Below are positions 33,520-46,600 of a stretch of 60,000 bases of DNA, piece by piece. The notes beneath the pieces are model-generated. The model saw nothing but the letters and a program-made list of their open reading frames with translations, was not told the origin of the DNA and did not search any database. Each line of letters starts with the position of its first letter. The first letter of the stretch is position 1. The stretch covers positions 13,952,001 through 14,012,000 of the forward strand of contig OU612072.1 of the NCBI GenBank assembly GCA_914767715.1. The letters run 5' to 3'. The DNA comes from Membranipora membranacea. Taxonomy: Eukaryota; Bryozoa; Gymnolaemata; Cheilostomatida; Membraniporidae. Both the position numbers and the translations under genes were made by a program.

Positions 33520-34091
33520 ACAGTGATATATAACCTTATAGTTTTATCACTACAGCACTGATGGTCCTCAGATAACGGTCATCACTGAGACTTCAGCTCA
33601 ACATCATCGGACAATCAACTTCGTCATCCGTTACGATAAATAGCGGACGCTTTGAAAATTGGATGCAATTGATACAGTGATAGTGAGATGTAGAACTAGA
33701 TTCATAAAAGTCTGTAAGAGTGTGGATCGTAGGCTAGCCTTAGTACCACATACTAGGGGTTGTAGGACCCCACCATCTCACTGTAGACAACGTTCTCAGA
33801 AATCAAACTAGGACCTACTGTCATATAATGACAACCATTCATAATCCCAATATTGGATTGTAAAACCAAATATTCAAGTATGATGCCTTCCAACATCAGC
33901 AGAAAAGATGCTGCTGCTTCGTCAGGATTTCAATCAATCTTTTTAGTGATGAAGGAGTATGTGTTAAGTTTATGACCTTTTATTATGTGTTTTAGTAGAA
34001 CATATTGTTACACTGATGAATTATTCTTTTTGTACTGCACTGTATTAATTTTTACTTTATTGGAACCTTTGATATTGAAGGCGTTGGCTAC

Positions 34092-34228
34092 AGCTTTATT
34101 GTAGTCTGAGCGCTCAAACTGCGCCGGGATAGCTGGGAGAGGCATTGCAGTATCAACCAGTTTCAGCATAATAAAATGCCTCTGCCATCTATCCCGCCAC
34201 AGATTGAGCGCTTATACTAGCTTTATTG
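34092..34228. mobile_element. Inverted-repeat MITE with perfect 10-bp target duplication
   Basis: The element 34102-34218 begins TAGTCTGAGCGCTCAAACTG and ends with the diverged inverse CAGATTGAGCGCTTATACT. The arms extend about 40 bp (GGGATAGCTGG.AGAGGCA). AGCTTTATTG occurs at 34092-34101 and again at 34219-34228. It is inside the predicted C/EBP 3' UTR, so the transcript could fold here. A half-copy lies at 16740-16800. Confidence 0.8.
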
Positions 34229-34285
34229 CTGCTGCATGCCCTATAAGTAGAGTATACAGCTGATATTTGAGTTTTTTATAAAAAA

Positions 34286-34291
34286 AATAAA
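34286..34291 (+). terminator. Polyadenylation signal AATAAA (C/EBP)
   Basis: First convincing AATAAA downstream of the C/EBP stop, about 770 bp past it, in the right orientation. Confidence 0.5.
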
Positions 34292-34513
34292 TTCAGATAT
34301 ATTGAGTAAACTGTAAAAATCTTGACTGTGCTCCAACCGATATCAACATCAATAATTGATCCTACATTCCGTATCAAATTCTCTGTCGATCTCAGATTGT
34401 AGTTTTGTAGATTCATCGATCAAGCATGAAAGATAAAAAGTATTCAGCTGTTGGTTACTACAACGATGGGGACAAGAGTGGGGGGGGGGGGTCTTTCAAT
34501 TAAGAACAGCCCA

Positions 34514-34566
34514 AATCGCAACCTGATCTTTCACTCACCTAGTGAGTGAAAGATCAGGTTGCGATT
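34514..34566. repeat. Perfect 25-bp hairpin with 3-nt loop
   Basis: AATCGCAACCTGATCTTTCA... (34514-34538) pairs exactly with 34542-34566 around CTA. Outer flanks TAAGAACAG and CTGCTCTTA continue the symmetry imperfectly. It lies between the C/EBP and protamine-like genes and is likely a recent foldback element. Confidence 0.85.
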
Positions 34567-35213
34567 GAGTGAGTGAGACCTGCTCTTAGATCTTCACTGA
34601 TTGAATGAACTATATATACATAATGAGTGTGCGATCTGGGAACCAATTTGTTTGTCCAATTGAAGCACCAAATGAGTGATAATTTTAAGCGATGTGATAG
34701 TGAAAACTTGCTTTAGTAAATCATCGTTCATACTTATTGAAAGACCCCCCAGATTCACATTTCTCAGATATGATTAATTTGGTTGAATCAATTTGTGGTG
34801 AGGATCGCTCTGACATATTATACTATTATTATTACTATTATTATGACTGTGTATCTCTGATTGTTGTAGTCAATTTTGTTGGCATGTCATGTGCGCATGC
34901 TCCTAAATCTAGAAATTTACCTAAGTAGTCACCAAGTTTCTTCTGAAAGTACTCAACTGCCATAAGTTATTGCAAGTCCCATAGAACAGCGATATACATC
35001 CAATATAAAGTATCAATTGATCAGTTTGAATTAGAACTGGCCTCAGATATGCTTCGGTTTTGATGATGTCATCGATCTTTCCTGAAATTGGAAGTTGCCT
35101 TCTCATGGCTTCCGATTTAAAAAAATTGAGACCCAATCATGTCAAATCCAACCAAATCAATCCTCCAATCCTAGTCAATCAAGTATTGTCAGCACTGTAT
35201 TTGCTCAGAGCTG

Positions 35214-35248
35214 ATTGGTTACCATGACGGCGGGTTTTGGTATAAAAG
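35214..35248 (+). promoter_or_regulatory. CCAAT box (inverted) and TATA box of the protamine-like gene
   Basis: ATTGG at 35214-35218 and TATAAAAG at 35241-35248 are spaced about 25 bp apart. The TATA box is only about 39 bp before the ATG at 35280. The arrangement is compact and histone-gene-like, suggesting a very short 5' UTR and strong, cell-type-specific transcription. Confidence 0.75.
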
Positions 35249-35279
35249 GCAGCGGTGGAAGTGAAAGAAGTCAGACAAG

Positions 35280-36181
35280 ATGGGTTCACAATCCAGATCG
35301 AGATCTAGAGGCAAAGCCCCTGGTGAGTGATGAAACCTTTTTTGTAAAACAACCAATCATGACTCAATACATAAACTGCTAATCAATGAAAAGAAATTTC
35401 TTGACTATCAACATTAACAACTCGATAATCAATAAATCTGGAATTAAAAATTGATACCAGATCAAATGTGTTTGCCAAGACAAATTCAGGTTGAGCCATA
35501 GCAGCCTCTCTTGCAAAACCTCAGCTGATTTTTAACTTATGCTACAGATGGGGTGTCAAAGAAGCGAGGCACACTGGCCGCAGCAGGCGGTGCGGTAGTC
35601 CGAGGTAGATCGGGCGCTCTGAAGAAATCGGCAGCAGGCGGCTCGATGCGCCGCCGTAAGACTGTCGGTGACGATGATGATGCATTAGGCAGGCGTCGAC
35701 GAAAGCGCCGCAGGCGCTCCGGCAAAAGGAGAAGCAGGCGTAGGCGATCAAGCAGAAGGTGAGCGATCAATAACAGTCAAATTTCCTTAATTGTCTTACT
35801 TACCATACTCTGTCACATGGCTCAAAGTGTCTTCTTGATAATCATATTGACAGATCTCATTCTATTTACAGGGAGCACAACTTCATTGTTACTGCTTTTG
35901 CATTCAAATTGCCTCAGTTGGAGTTGCTCCTCTTACACAGGCAAGATATAATCACATAAACCAAAGACGAGAAACTCCCCTGACCAAATAGGTTTTCTCA
36001 AATTGTTTTACTGATATGATTGTTATTGCTTATCTGCAGGAGGCGAAGAGGCCGACGAAGCAGGCGGCGCAGAAGTAGCCGCAGGAGGTCTAGGAGAGGC
36101 AGGAGGAGGAGGTCTCGAAGAGGTCGCAAGGCCGGATCGAGGAGGAGGAAGAGGCGATCAAGGAGCAGGCGACGATCATAA
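35280..36181 (+). CDS. Protamine-like, Arg-rich sperm nuclear basic protein
   Basis: Exons: 35280-35322, 35548-35758, 36040-36181 (396 nt, 131 aa). The start MGSQSRSRSRGKAP is SR-rich. Exon 2 begins with an Ala/Gly/Lys/Arg stretch (KKRGTLAAAGGAVVRGRSGA), then an acidic patch DDDD, then RRRRKRRRRSGKRRSRRRR. Exon 3 is almost pure Arg/Ser/Gly/Lys and ends SRSRRRS. Tetra-Arg runs interrupted by Ser are the signature of protamine-type proteins that condense sperm DNA, which is the inferred role. The acidic patch may mark a processing or assembly region. No globular H1 domain is visible. Alternatives are a short SR splicing factor, which would normally have an RRM, or another chromatin-compacting peptide. 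Mixed AGG/CGA/CGC codons argue against a simple repeat artefact. Confidence 0.8.
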
Positions 36182-36184
36182 TAC

Positions 36185-36190
36185 AATAAA
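36185..36190 (+). terminator. Polyadenylation signal AATAAA (protamine-like gene)
   Basis: AATAAA starts 4 nt after the stop codon, implying a very short 3' UTR. A second AATAAA occurs at 36241-36246. Confidence 0.55.
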
Positions 36191-37690
36191 ACATGGCGGC
36201 CATCTTGATTATGACTATGGCGGCCATATTGAACACTGATAATAAATTGGAGAAAGAGCAAAAAAAGACAAAACTATCATAAGGCTGTCTGCCATTTTTG
36301 CTGTCTTATTTTTCCTGTCCACTTTGTATTGTCTGCCGTCTTTTTGTCTTGTCGCGCATTTTTCTGAGAGACCAAAAAAATTGTAAAACAATAAAAAACA
36401 CTATTATAAAACACATCATCAGAGTATTATTTCTTGTATACGGATTAATAGTTGCACTTTCAGTAAAATGGAACTATTGTTGATTTAGCATGCCATTGCA
36501 TTATCATTCACTCAATATTTTGATAATACAATGCCAGTAACTTGCATTGCAACTGCCCGACCACTGTGTGAATGAGAGTTGCTCGAAGACTTGTTCCAAA
36601 ATAATTGTTCACTGCTTGATGAAACTTTGACAAGCAAACGAAGACCAAAATGGTATTGAGAGAGTGACAGTGATGATTTGCCTCAAAAAATATTGCTTAT
36701 TTTAATTGAGGCCTCTCAGGGTTCTTAGTTATTTTCTATGCAAACTTGATACTAGTCATTTGCTAACAATAACAAGGCTTATTATTTTATCATATCGTTA
36801 AGTAAAATCAAAAGATGGTACCATGTTCCGTTAATAAGTTAAAAAAGTATAATAACACAATACAACAATATTGGAAGGATGGACATTGCACCACGTTTTA
36901 CCCAAATTATGAGTAAAGGAACACACCGAATTTACATTTCCATATTGGAAAAAATATTCCAACAAAGATAATAATAATTATTCATTAGTAATATACATGA
37001 TCAAATTTATCGGATGGATACACATCCGTCATCGGGTAACCACACAATTGTTATTTTGGTTTGTCTTTCTCTGGGTCAAAAACAAAATAGTCAAGCTAGA
37101 CTTTGATCATTTCAGCAAGTGTTTGTTAATTCCAACTGATTAAAAATAATACTGATATACACTAATCTTGCAGGAAGTGGTGAAATTATAATCAACACCC
37201 ATATCATTATAACACCAAATGAATTTGGGTGAGTTTATTGAAGACAATAAGTAGAAGATTACATAATTTAGGTCAGCAAACGGCATTAATAAACTGTGTC
37301 ATGACGTGGTAGAAGATAAATTTTCATCCACATTGAGGGCTATAGGAAGGGGGAACTCTGAATGCTAACATGGTTGTAGCTGTCAATGGATCATGGAAGA
37401 TGTGTTTTATCTAAATAATGAGCTATCGGAAGAGGGGGAAATAATCCAGATGCTAACAGTTTGGATCACTACTTCTTCTAACAGGGGTAGTAGCTCTCAC
37501 CAGGGAGGCTGTCACTGGATCATCAATGTTGCGTAAATGTCAACTAGGTGTGGCATCTTATCCTGGCCTAGGAAAACAGATCTACAAGAAGAGTATTTTA
37601 GTAGATTAGATTTATTTATAACGCTAACCGCATAAACAATGGCAATAATGTCTTTAAATTAAGTGGACTACCGTGAGTAGAATTTAATTG
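36191..37690. other. Convergent spacer, no gene seen
   Basis: AT-rich DNA between the protamine-like gene and the aftiphilin gene. TTTATT at 37611-37616 (minus-strand AATAAA) lies about 75 bp past the proposed aftiphilin stop and is its likely polyadenylation signal. Nothing else was recognised. Confidence 0.6.
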
Positions 37691-40600
37691 TTACACTGGA
37701 GTTAACTTGAACCTTTCATCTAAAGGTGCACATTGTCCCAGATGACAATAGGATGCCATCCCAGATGCTGATCCCAGTCTTATTTTCACATCGTAAAACT
37801 CATCCGAGAGTAGCATTTAGAATATTGTGTTCAAAATGTCTGGGTCAGCCTGGGACAGTATATTGAAAGTTTGACGCTTTTCAGATACTATCCCGGACTC
37901 ATTTTTATTGTTGTTGACCAGTCATAAGAATACTAATAATAAAGGCTATGACACGACATGGTTTACTTTGGGCAGAACACATCTGGATTTATGAGAGTTT
38001 AGACTTCTTCATAGCTTACCATCGAGATCCGCTGAAGCTGGTTTACTTCTACTCTGACTAGATGAATTAGTCTTACTGCTGCTAGCACCAAAACTAGTGA
38101 AAATATCCATGTCTACAGAGGAGCTGGTGGAAGTCGTGTCCCCTGTAAATATCATAATAATTGTCATAAGGATTATCAGAGCAGGAACTATGAGTCATGT
38201 GACAGAGTATGGTAAGTAAAACAAGTTGTAACTTCAATTCAATCTGCCAAGTCAAGTTAAAATTTGACCGAAGTAAAGTTGCGACTTGCGTCTTGATCCC
38301 ATCACACTTGACTCAATGTGGAATTGATCCCATTTCTGTGGTTGAGATATTGAAAAATAGGGCCGACCATGTATTCAAGTAGTGACAGCAGTGTTTATGC
38401 TTTGAAAGTTTCACATTCTGTTCTCTTAGTCACGCATATCTGCATATCTCCTTTGAATCGTTAGGCTGGTCAGGGTTGGAAGAAAATAATACCTGTTGTT
38501 TCCGTCAAACTTTTATATGTAAACAAAATTTGTACTTACTTGAGCTGGAAGGCTTCGTTTCAAACTTGCTGCCTGGAACCTTTCCATTCACCTACAAATA
38601 AGTTTAAAAGTAAGAGTTCAATATCAGGAGTGCTGGAACAGTGGTGTAAGATTTTAGTACCATTTATGGTAAAGCGACTCAAATGCTGCTAAGTGAGCCT
38701 AAAATGATTCTCAGTTGTTTTGACTTGAATTTATGACTGACTTGCCTGACTTCATTTATGATTCTCTTAAATTTTAACAGTGGGTTGCCAACTTGATTTA
38801 CAAATTAATTTACACACACATCTGAATTATCTTACATCCATGAAACCAAGACGCCTCACAAATTATCTTTGACAACAATATAAAATAGACTGTGAATCCT
38901 TACATCTCATCATAATACCACCCCTCAAAGTACATTCAGATTTGGATTTAAGGCCAATAGAGCAAACATTGAAAGACCAAACAGTGGAGGCTCAGATAAA
39001 AGAATACCTGCATAGTCTTGTTAGGTGTTAGAGGAGGTAATATACTACTTGGAGGTCCGACCCGATCTAGACTAGATGATGATGCCATCATCCCTGTAGG
39101 ATTTAAAACTGATGAGGAGTTACGCTGTAATCTCACTGGGTGCAGTCCGACATTAGACGCCTGCAAGCAAATCAATCATATCAAGTTTCAATATTAATGA
39201 TAGTGCCTTATGGTGTGTGAATTTTTGAGTTTACAAATATCTGCCCTATTAGAATAAATCATTCAGTTTCATAGCTACGAGACAACTTAGCAGTCCTATG
39301 CTGGCTCACTACTCATGTAGTCAGCGATCTTGTATCTGGGATTACTCAAGTAGGCATATAAAATATATCATGTTGGGTGCATTGTGATTAAACAATAAAA
39401 GGCCTTTCAGCTGCATCACAGGCATTCTAAATGCCGAGCAGTAGCCTCAGAAACATATGGCCCCTTAATGTTTACACACCATGAACATAAAGTTTGATCA
39501 AGTTTGCCTGCAATTGGAATTGCCCCCTCTTTACTTGTGACCCGCAGGCGAAATGGTGGTGGAGCCATCTATGCCTTCATAGATCACTGCGCTTTTACAG
39601 TAACGGGAGAGCAATTACAAACATAGAGAAACTGAATCAAGCTTGACTCGAACTAGACTTAAACCAACATACATGACCATAACAAGTAGATCATAGGTTA
39701 ACTCACCTCTGTTGAGTTTCCCATAATGGCTGACAATCTGAGACTAGATATGAGATGTGTGTGGCTGTCACACTCTTTCCACTGTAGCTGTAGAGACTTG
39801 GACTGATTGAGATCAGTCAATGTACCCCACAGTCCATCCCTGGATATACTGTCTTTTAGTTTTACAGCTCCAGTTGGTTTATCTGAGTGCTCTTTTGTAG
39901 AGGAAGCAAAGATTGAGCCCAGGATTGAGGTCACTTTATCACTGGTGATCTGAAATAAAATGTTTAAGTTACTGATGATAAATGATTGAATGATAGGTGG
40001 AAATAGCTGTTTGCAGTGAACACTACCTTAATTGTCGTAATGATTCATTTTTCCTCCATTGACTGAATATGGTTCGCGATCCCGGAGTCACATAACCAAA
40101 TTGTTCTGGATATCAAAGGGAATATGCCATTTTCAAAAGAATGGGCTTTTGATAGATTAGTCAGTTTTATAGGAAAACTGTTTGATAACTAAAGGCTGTA
40201 TGATTGTTGGCAGCTAACTCAACTAACAGTACATCAATACAAGTTACGCGATCGATTATCTCCGGTCACAAAATTACATTCTAGCATCATTACCTGCTGT
40301 CCAGTGGCAGCGACTGGAGGACCTGTAGCAGCTGGCACATTATCCGATGCATTGCCAAAGTCAGCGAATCCATCATCACAACCGTCATCATCAGAAAAAG
40401 CGCCAAAATCTGCATCGCCTCCATCATCTGAGAAAGCACCAAAGTCATCGTCATCATCAGCCTCGGCACCGAGAGTAGAGGCTGCACCAGCTGGTGCTGG
40501 TGGAGGGCTGGAAGCCCCGGCTGTGATATAAGATGCTGCCGGTGTGTCTGCCGGCACACCAAAGCTCCATTCATCTTCTTCAGTCGCTGAAAAAAAAGAT

Positions 40601-43600
40601 TGAGGTGTGATCAAACATTTGATTCAAGCGCAAAAGATAAAATTTGCTTTCTTTATATCACTCAACAACCTATAAACACCTTAACCAAATGAGGCACACC
40701 TTAAGCGTGTTTAAATTTGCTGAGTCTTTGATCTCTTCAAAGTATACAAAAAGGTATTAGCTTTGGTTATTTATTTATAAAATAGCAGCCTGGTCATTCT
40801 GCACCACACAATATACTAAATACTTGAACTCTCATGGCAGACTCATCAACTCATTGTCAGCACACACACTGTCATTGCATTGGCAGGGCCCATTAAGGCT
40901 CAGGCCCTAACAGGTAAGGAAGCCAGAGTTATTACAAACCCGCAGGAGACTTGAATCCCCAATCCTCATCTTCTATCTTATCATCTTTGGTTTCAGTGGA
41001 TGGGATTTCCTCAGCATGCTCCGGAAAACTTGTAGTGAACTCTTCTGTAGTGCCCTGGAATCCCCAATCCTCACAGTCACTATGTTGATCCTCAGCCTAT
41101 GAGAAATAATCAATCATGGAATGTAAGCAGATATACGTCACATATGGAACATGGAAATCAAACAAAATTTACACAAACCTTATAATATAATGTGAATCAA
41201 TTAGTTAGAAGACAAAAAAGATAAAATGATGTCGAAAAAAATGATGATGCTTTTTATAAAAACTTATTTAATTCCATTCCTTCTTCTTCACGCGGCCTCA
41301 TTTGTCATGGTCATTGGTCGGTGATTATGAAAAAGTATATAATATATAAAAAAATCTTTTCATCAAGACTACCTACTCAGATAATCACTTTAAGTCAAAT
41401 ATTTTAAACTTTTATTTCGCATAACTCAACATACCATTGCATTGTTTACAACAACGACCTCTGCTTCTGTGGATGGTGGTGTAACAGCGGAGGGTTCCTG
41501 TGTAACGTCCTGGAAACCCCAACCGTCCTCCTCCACTGTAGCCGGGGTTTCCTTTCCATCCTCGATCCCATCACTTTCCCCTGGTGACCCAAAGTCTCCA
41601 AAATCCCCAAAGTCATTCTCACTATCATTGTTCTGTGGAAACTCTCGATCTTGTATTTGTTCAGCACCTTCAGTGTCAAATCCTGAGAATTTATCATTGT
41701 CAGGGAAGGCTGGAAACTCCTCATCTGCCGGCGTGTGGTCAGGAAAAGGAGGAGGCTCATGGAACTGAAACTCATTGTCATCAGTAGGACCATTGTATGC
41801 TACTGGTTCTGAAGGACCAGTTAGTACACTGTTGCCTGCTGTATTACTAGTTGTTTGCATGTCTGTGCTGTTAGGCTCTTGTGATTCTATTAGTTCCACC
41901 TCTACATGTAAATCAGGCGATTCCTATAAAAGCAAACATACCGTCTGGATTGAAACAAATTTTGCTTTCACTGATTATTAATATGAAAAGGCGATTGTTC
42001 CTGTTTGTACAAGAGTAATCATTTGCATTGGGAAAACAAATCGCAGCTAAGAACTGAAAAAAAAACATGACAAATCCTTTGCCAATCATTACATGTCACA
42101 TTCTGCTGGCAGTAAGTAATTGTTTAATCCATCACTTTCTGACATTTCACCTCTCAAAACTTGAATGACAATAAACAAAATCGACAAAATCAACAGAAAA
42201 AAATGAACTAATCTCATCCTGAATAATGCAACACTTGGCCTTTCATGTGTCTTGAAAAAAAAGTGTTTGCCCAAAAAATTCTACTCACCCAGTTGCCAGC
42301 TGCATTGGTTTCAGTACCTCCAACATCAGCACTTAAATCTGCGGTTTCTCCAAACCTGTTGACAGCAAAAAGTCGTAAAAATCACATAACAACTACAGAC
42401 AACTTGGAAACAAATGAACCAAACTCTACATAATTATCCACGATCATTGAGCCCCACAGAGTCACGCCAACAACTGACCCCAATGCAATGCAATGGAAAA
42501 TCCCAGTAAAAGAAGAGGGTAAGTGAATGAAACATTGATCTGATTTCTCTGGGAATTCCAGGTGATTTCCTCATGGGATACGATTTTTCATGATCTATGG
42601 GTTTCTTGCTGCTACCACACTTCAATGGATGGAATAACCAACAAAGACATATTATTATCATTAAAACTGACCCTTTTACATTTTGCTCCGCTTGATCTTC
42701 AGTTGGAAAGCTAAACCAGTCTGATGTTGGACGGCCTGCAGATTTTAATGGTGAGAAGTCTCCATCGGTGAGGGGCGGGGGACTGAATTCTTGGTCCGAT
42801 GACTCAGATCTCAGTCTATCTCTGTTGATATCTGCAGTTAGTTGATCAGTATTGCTATTTGTGGGTGGTTCCTCATTAAATGCACCCCACTTATTCTCTG
42901 CCATATGTCGGGGAGGTGACATAGATAATGGTGGGGGTCCCTGTGATCCAAAATCTCCCCACTCATCATCGATGTGATCACCGCTGTCAGACATAGGAGG
43001 CGGAGAAAACTGATGTGTGTCATCTATAGATGATTGAGTCAATGTGTCCCCTAGAGTGTTCGGTCTGACAGTTGGCTCGGCGTCAGATTTTGACGTTGTG
43101 TTATCCCATGTGATACCGGTTGAAGAGTCATCAAATGCACCAAAGTTACCCTCAGGTTTCAAATCGATAGGTGGTGGAGATGGATTTGATTCTCGAAATG
43201 CACCAAAGTCAGTTTCACCAACTGATGGAGATTTGTTGGAACTATCCAATTGACCAAAAGCCCCGAAATCATCCGTCCCTTCATTTGAGGGTGCAGATGT
43301 AGGTTCATCAATATTGGCACTATTTGCTCCTACAGATAGGGAAAAGTCTGCAAACTCATCGGTTTTGACTGGTTTAGATGGCACATCTTCAGTTGATGGT
43401 GGTCTATTGGAGAAAGCATTCCAGCCATTGTTGTCAACATTCCTTTTAGAGTCATGAAAAGTAAATTCATCGCTGACAGGAGAGCTGGGAGAAAATGGCG
43501 GTGGGCTGTGAACAGGGACGGATTCATCAAAATCACCCCATCCTGTATCGTTGGTTGCTTCAGCTTCTAAATTACTAACTGTAGCTTCAGGTTTCTTTGT

Positions 43601-46600
43601 CCTGTCTATAGCACCAAATGCAGCCCATTCGTCATCATCTGCTTCATGATTGGTTGGTTGCAAAACACTTGCTGATTGGCCACCTATCGACCAATCAAAA
43701 CCTTTCACTGAATTATCAACAACCAGTGATTGGCTTACCGCTGTCCAATCAACAGCTTTGTTGATTCCTTCACTTGTTATACTTTTCCCATCTTCTGCAG
43801 TTACACCATGAGAAGTATTGTCTTGAAACGACCAATCACTGCTGATGTTGTCGGCATGAACTGCTGCCTTGACAGCGAATCCTGACCAATCACTATCATT
43901 GTCATTCATGATGTCAGCATTGTTCTTATGATCGAAGGAAAGCGTTGACGACACTCTGGACATATCAGGAGTGGTTGATTTAAACATTCCTTCAAGTGCA
44001 GAGAAGTTTGGTTTTGCTTTCACTCCTTCGTTACTACCTAGAGAGTTTGTGTCAATATCAAACTTGATTGGAGTATTATTGTCACTACGTGCTGCTGGAA
44101 TGGTTGAAGTCATGTCGGATTGAGCAAATTCTTGAAAGTCATCTTGAGTAGATGGGGCTACCGGAGAGCCAAAGTCAGCCCAGCCATCATCATCAGCAGG
44201 CCCGGAGCTAGCTGTAAGACTCACAGGGGGCGGCCCTGATAAGGTATTCTGTTAAAATGAAATAAAAACGTAATTTGCATGACATAGTATTGACTTTGAC
44301 AAATTTGTTGGCTATATTCAAACTTTGATCAAAACCTAGTTTTCTGGCTATTGTTTGTGCTGAATTAAGCATACAGCAAGAGCAAACACAATAAATTCCA
44401 GCTCTAGAAGACAGGTTTCGAACAAAAATATAGCTGGGTATCCACATTCAAAAATTTACATCATATGTACAAAGAAGATGTATCACTCAGCATATGTGGA
44501 TCTCTGTCGACTCTGGTCGACAGAGTCAATTTAGTCCAAGTTCTTTGATATCCCCACCTGCTAAGAATTGACTTCAGGCTACCACACCTTATTCATTCTG
44601 AAGATACGCAGGCTATGTAAATTAATTCAAACTCTATCAACCAAAGATATATGTCACAATATCAGTGTGACATTAGCATGCTTCATACCTGACTAGATTT
44701 GGGTTCATCAGGAGATTTGAAGTCAGCCCACTCATCATTCTCCGCTGATACACCAGTATCAATTTCAGGGACAGCGCTCCCCGCCACAGGGTCAAATATC
44801 CCTGACTGCGAAGGGGAGAGTAAATTTATAGGTTGTTCTTTCGTCTGCGCCTAAAGTAAAAAATAGAAAATAAATTCAAATTTCATTGATATGACTTTTA
44901 AAGGAGATACAACACACTCGAATTCACCTCTTGAGGAGTAAATGTTAGCTAGGTTTAGTTGGGGATGAATTAATGTTAGCATAGCGTGTGTAACAAAATG
45001 TTCGCTTTACAGTCATTCATTAGTCAAATTCTATTCTATCTTGAATGATTTGATGTCAATTTTTGATATTTTTCATCCATTTCATTTCATTCATTCAAAT
45101 CCCCTTACATTTACTATTCATTATTTCTATATTTCACCTCCAACCTCAGCTGGTGATATTGGTGCTAGCTAACTAGCATTAAAGTCATCACTCTAGCCCA
45201 CACCTACTCCTTAGGGCATACTTACCATGTAGCATGTATCACCCTACACCTATATGTTCTTATTCGAGCCGTTTTTCTGTATCTATGTTTATGTATGTGA
45301 TGTAACAAGTTAATGATAAACTTTTAGAAAATCATAATAAATAAGTAAATAAAATACCAACAGAATTGAGTTATTATATAAAACTCACCTGACTGCTGAC
45401 AGGTCTAAGATTAGAATCACCGAACACAGAGAAATCTCCGAGGTTACCATCCTCCTCATCATCTCTCAGCGCCTCCAGAGCAGAAAACGAGGACCAGTCG
45501 GCAGCGTGAGATTTAACAGCTTCCGCAGCAGCAGAAGGAGCGCTGTAATAATATTAGGAATATTAATGAGGATAAAGATAAACTATTTTGAGATTCAACT
45601 AATTATTTGGAATTATCTTTTCATGCCAGCAAAGTTCAACTACGTTCGGGGTCAAACAAGCATATCACATTTTGTACTAGTGTGGGGACAGGAGAACAGA
45701 TTCGCTTGATTTCTTTAACAGTTCATTTTGCATTCACAAAATCAAAGCGAAACACATTTCATTTTCTTGCAAGCATGGAGAGGTAACTCCGAAATGAGGT
45801 ACTAGTTAAACTTTGCAAGCAGCAACCTGAGATTCCTGGCCAGCTCGCAGATTAACTACAATAATATGAGCCCTCCTGTAGAGCAACATCATGCACAATA
45901 AGGATTGCTTTTTGTCTGCCCATCACCTTTGTTTGCCAATCATCTATACGAAACCAATCAAGGTTTTGATGAGCTGATCTACCTTGAACTATATTTGCCA
46001 ATAATTGTGTTTTCACCGTTAATTGGATATAATTTTCAGCTTACATAGTTTCAGCGGCTGTGTTTGACTGTTGGGCAGGCTGATCACTTATACTCATAGT
46101 AGAGAAATCTCCAAACTCATCCTCTGCTACTGCACTTGTAGTTCCAGCGCTTATCTGTGATGGTTTAGGAGGAGGGATTGCTAAGTTCAAATTCACCACA
46201 CTATTTTTACTCGTGCTACTGCCTGGTGGAGGAAATGCAACAAATCCACTAAACTTGTTGTCATTTTTAGGCGCATTCAAATCAACAGCAGGCCCGGCGC
46301 TATTAAAATCTGCAAAGTCAGAGAACCCATCGTCATCGGCGGTGGGTTTAGAGCTGCCCATTTGCGGGTGTGAGTTGGCAGATCCAAATGCAGCAAAATC
46401 ATTGAAACCATCTTGTTCTAGTGTGTTGGAGGCAGGATTGCTAGTTGCTGGAGCAGTTGAAAAATCTGCAAAGTCATCCTCTTCGTCTGGCTGGGAGCCA
46501 TCAGCGTTATGAGATGAGCGTTTAGGAGGGCACTTAGGAAAAATCTGATTTAGCTTTGATGGTGTATCTGGTAGTACAAACGCCGGCTCTGTGAATAAAA

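Larger units (their letters stand above)
33520..35213. other. C/EBP 3' UTR and spacer before the protamine-like gene
   Basis: The 3' UTR probably runs to just past AATAAA at 34286-34291. It contains the MITE at 34092-34228. Beyond it lie an 11-nt G run near 34482-34492 and the hairpin at 34514-34566. No further gene was recognised. Confidence 0.6.

Noticed and set aside
35537-35770. Antisense open frames opposite the protamine-like exon
   Set aside because: They are mirror images of Arg-rich codons (Leu/Pro/Arg-rich). The plus strand has the promoter, splice sites and poly(A) signal.
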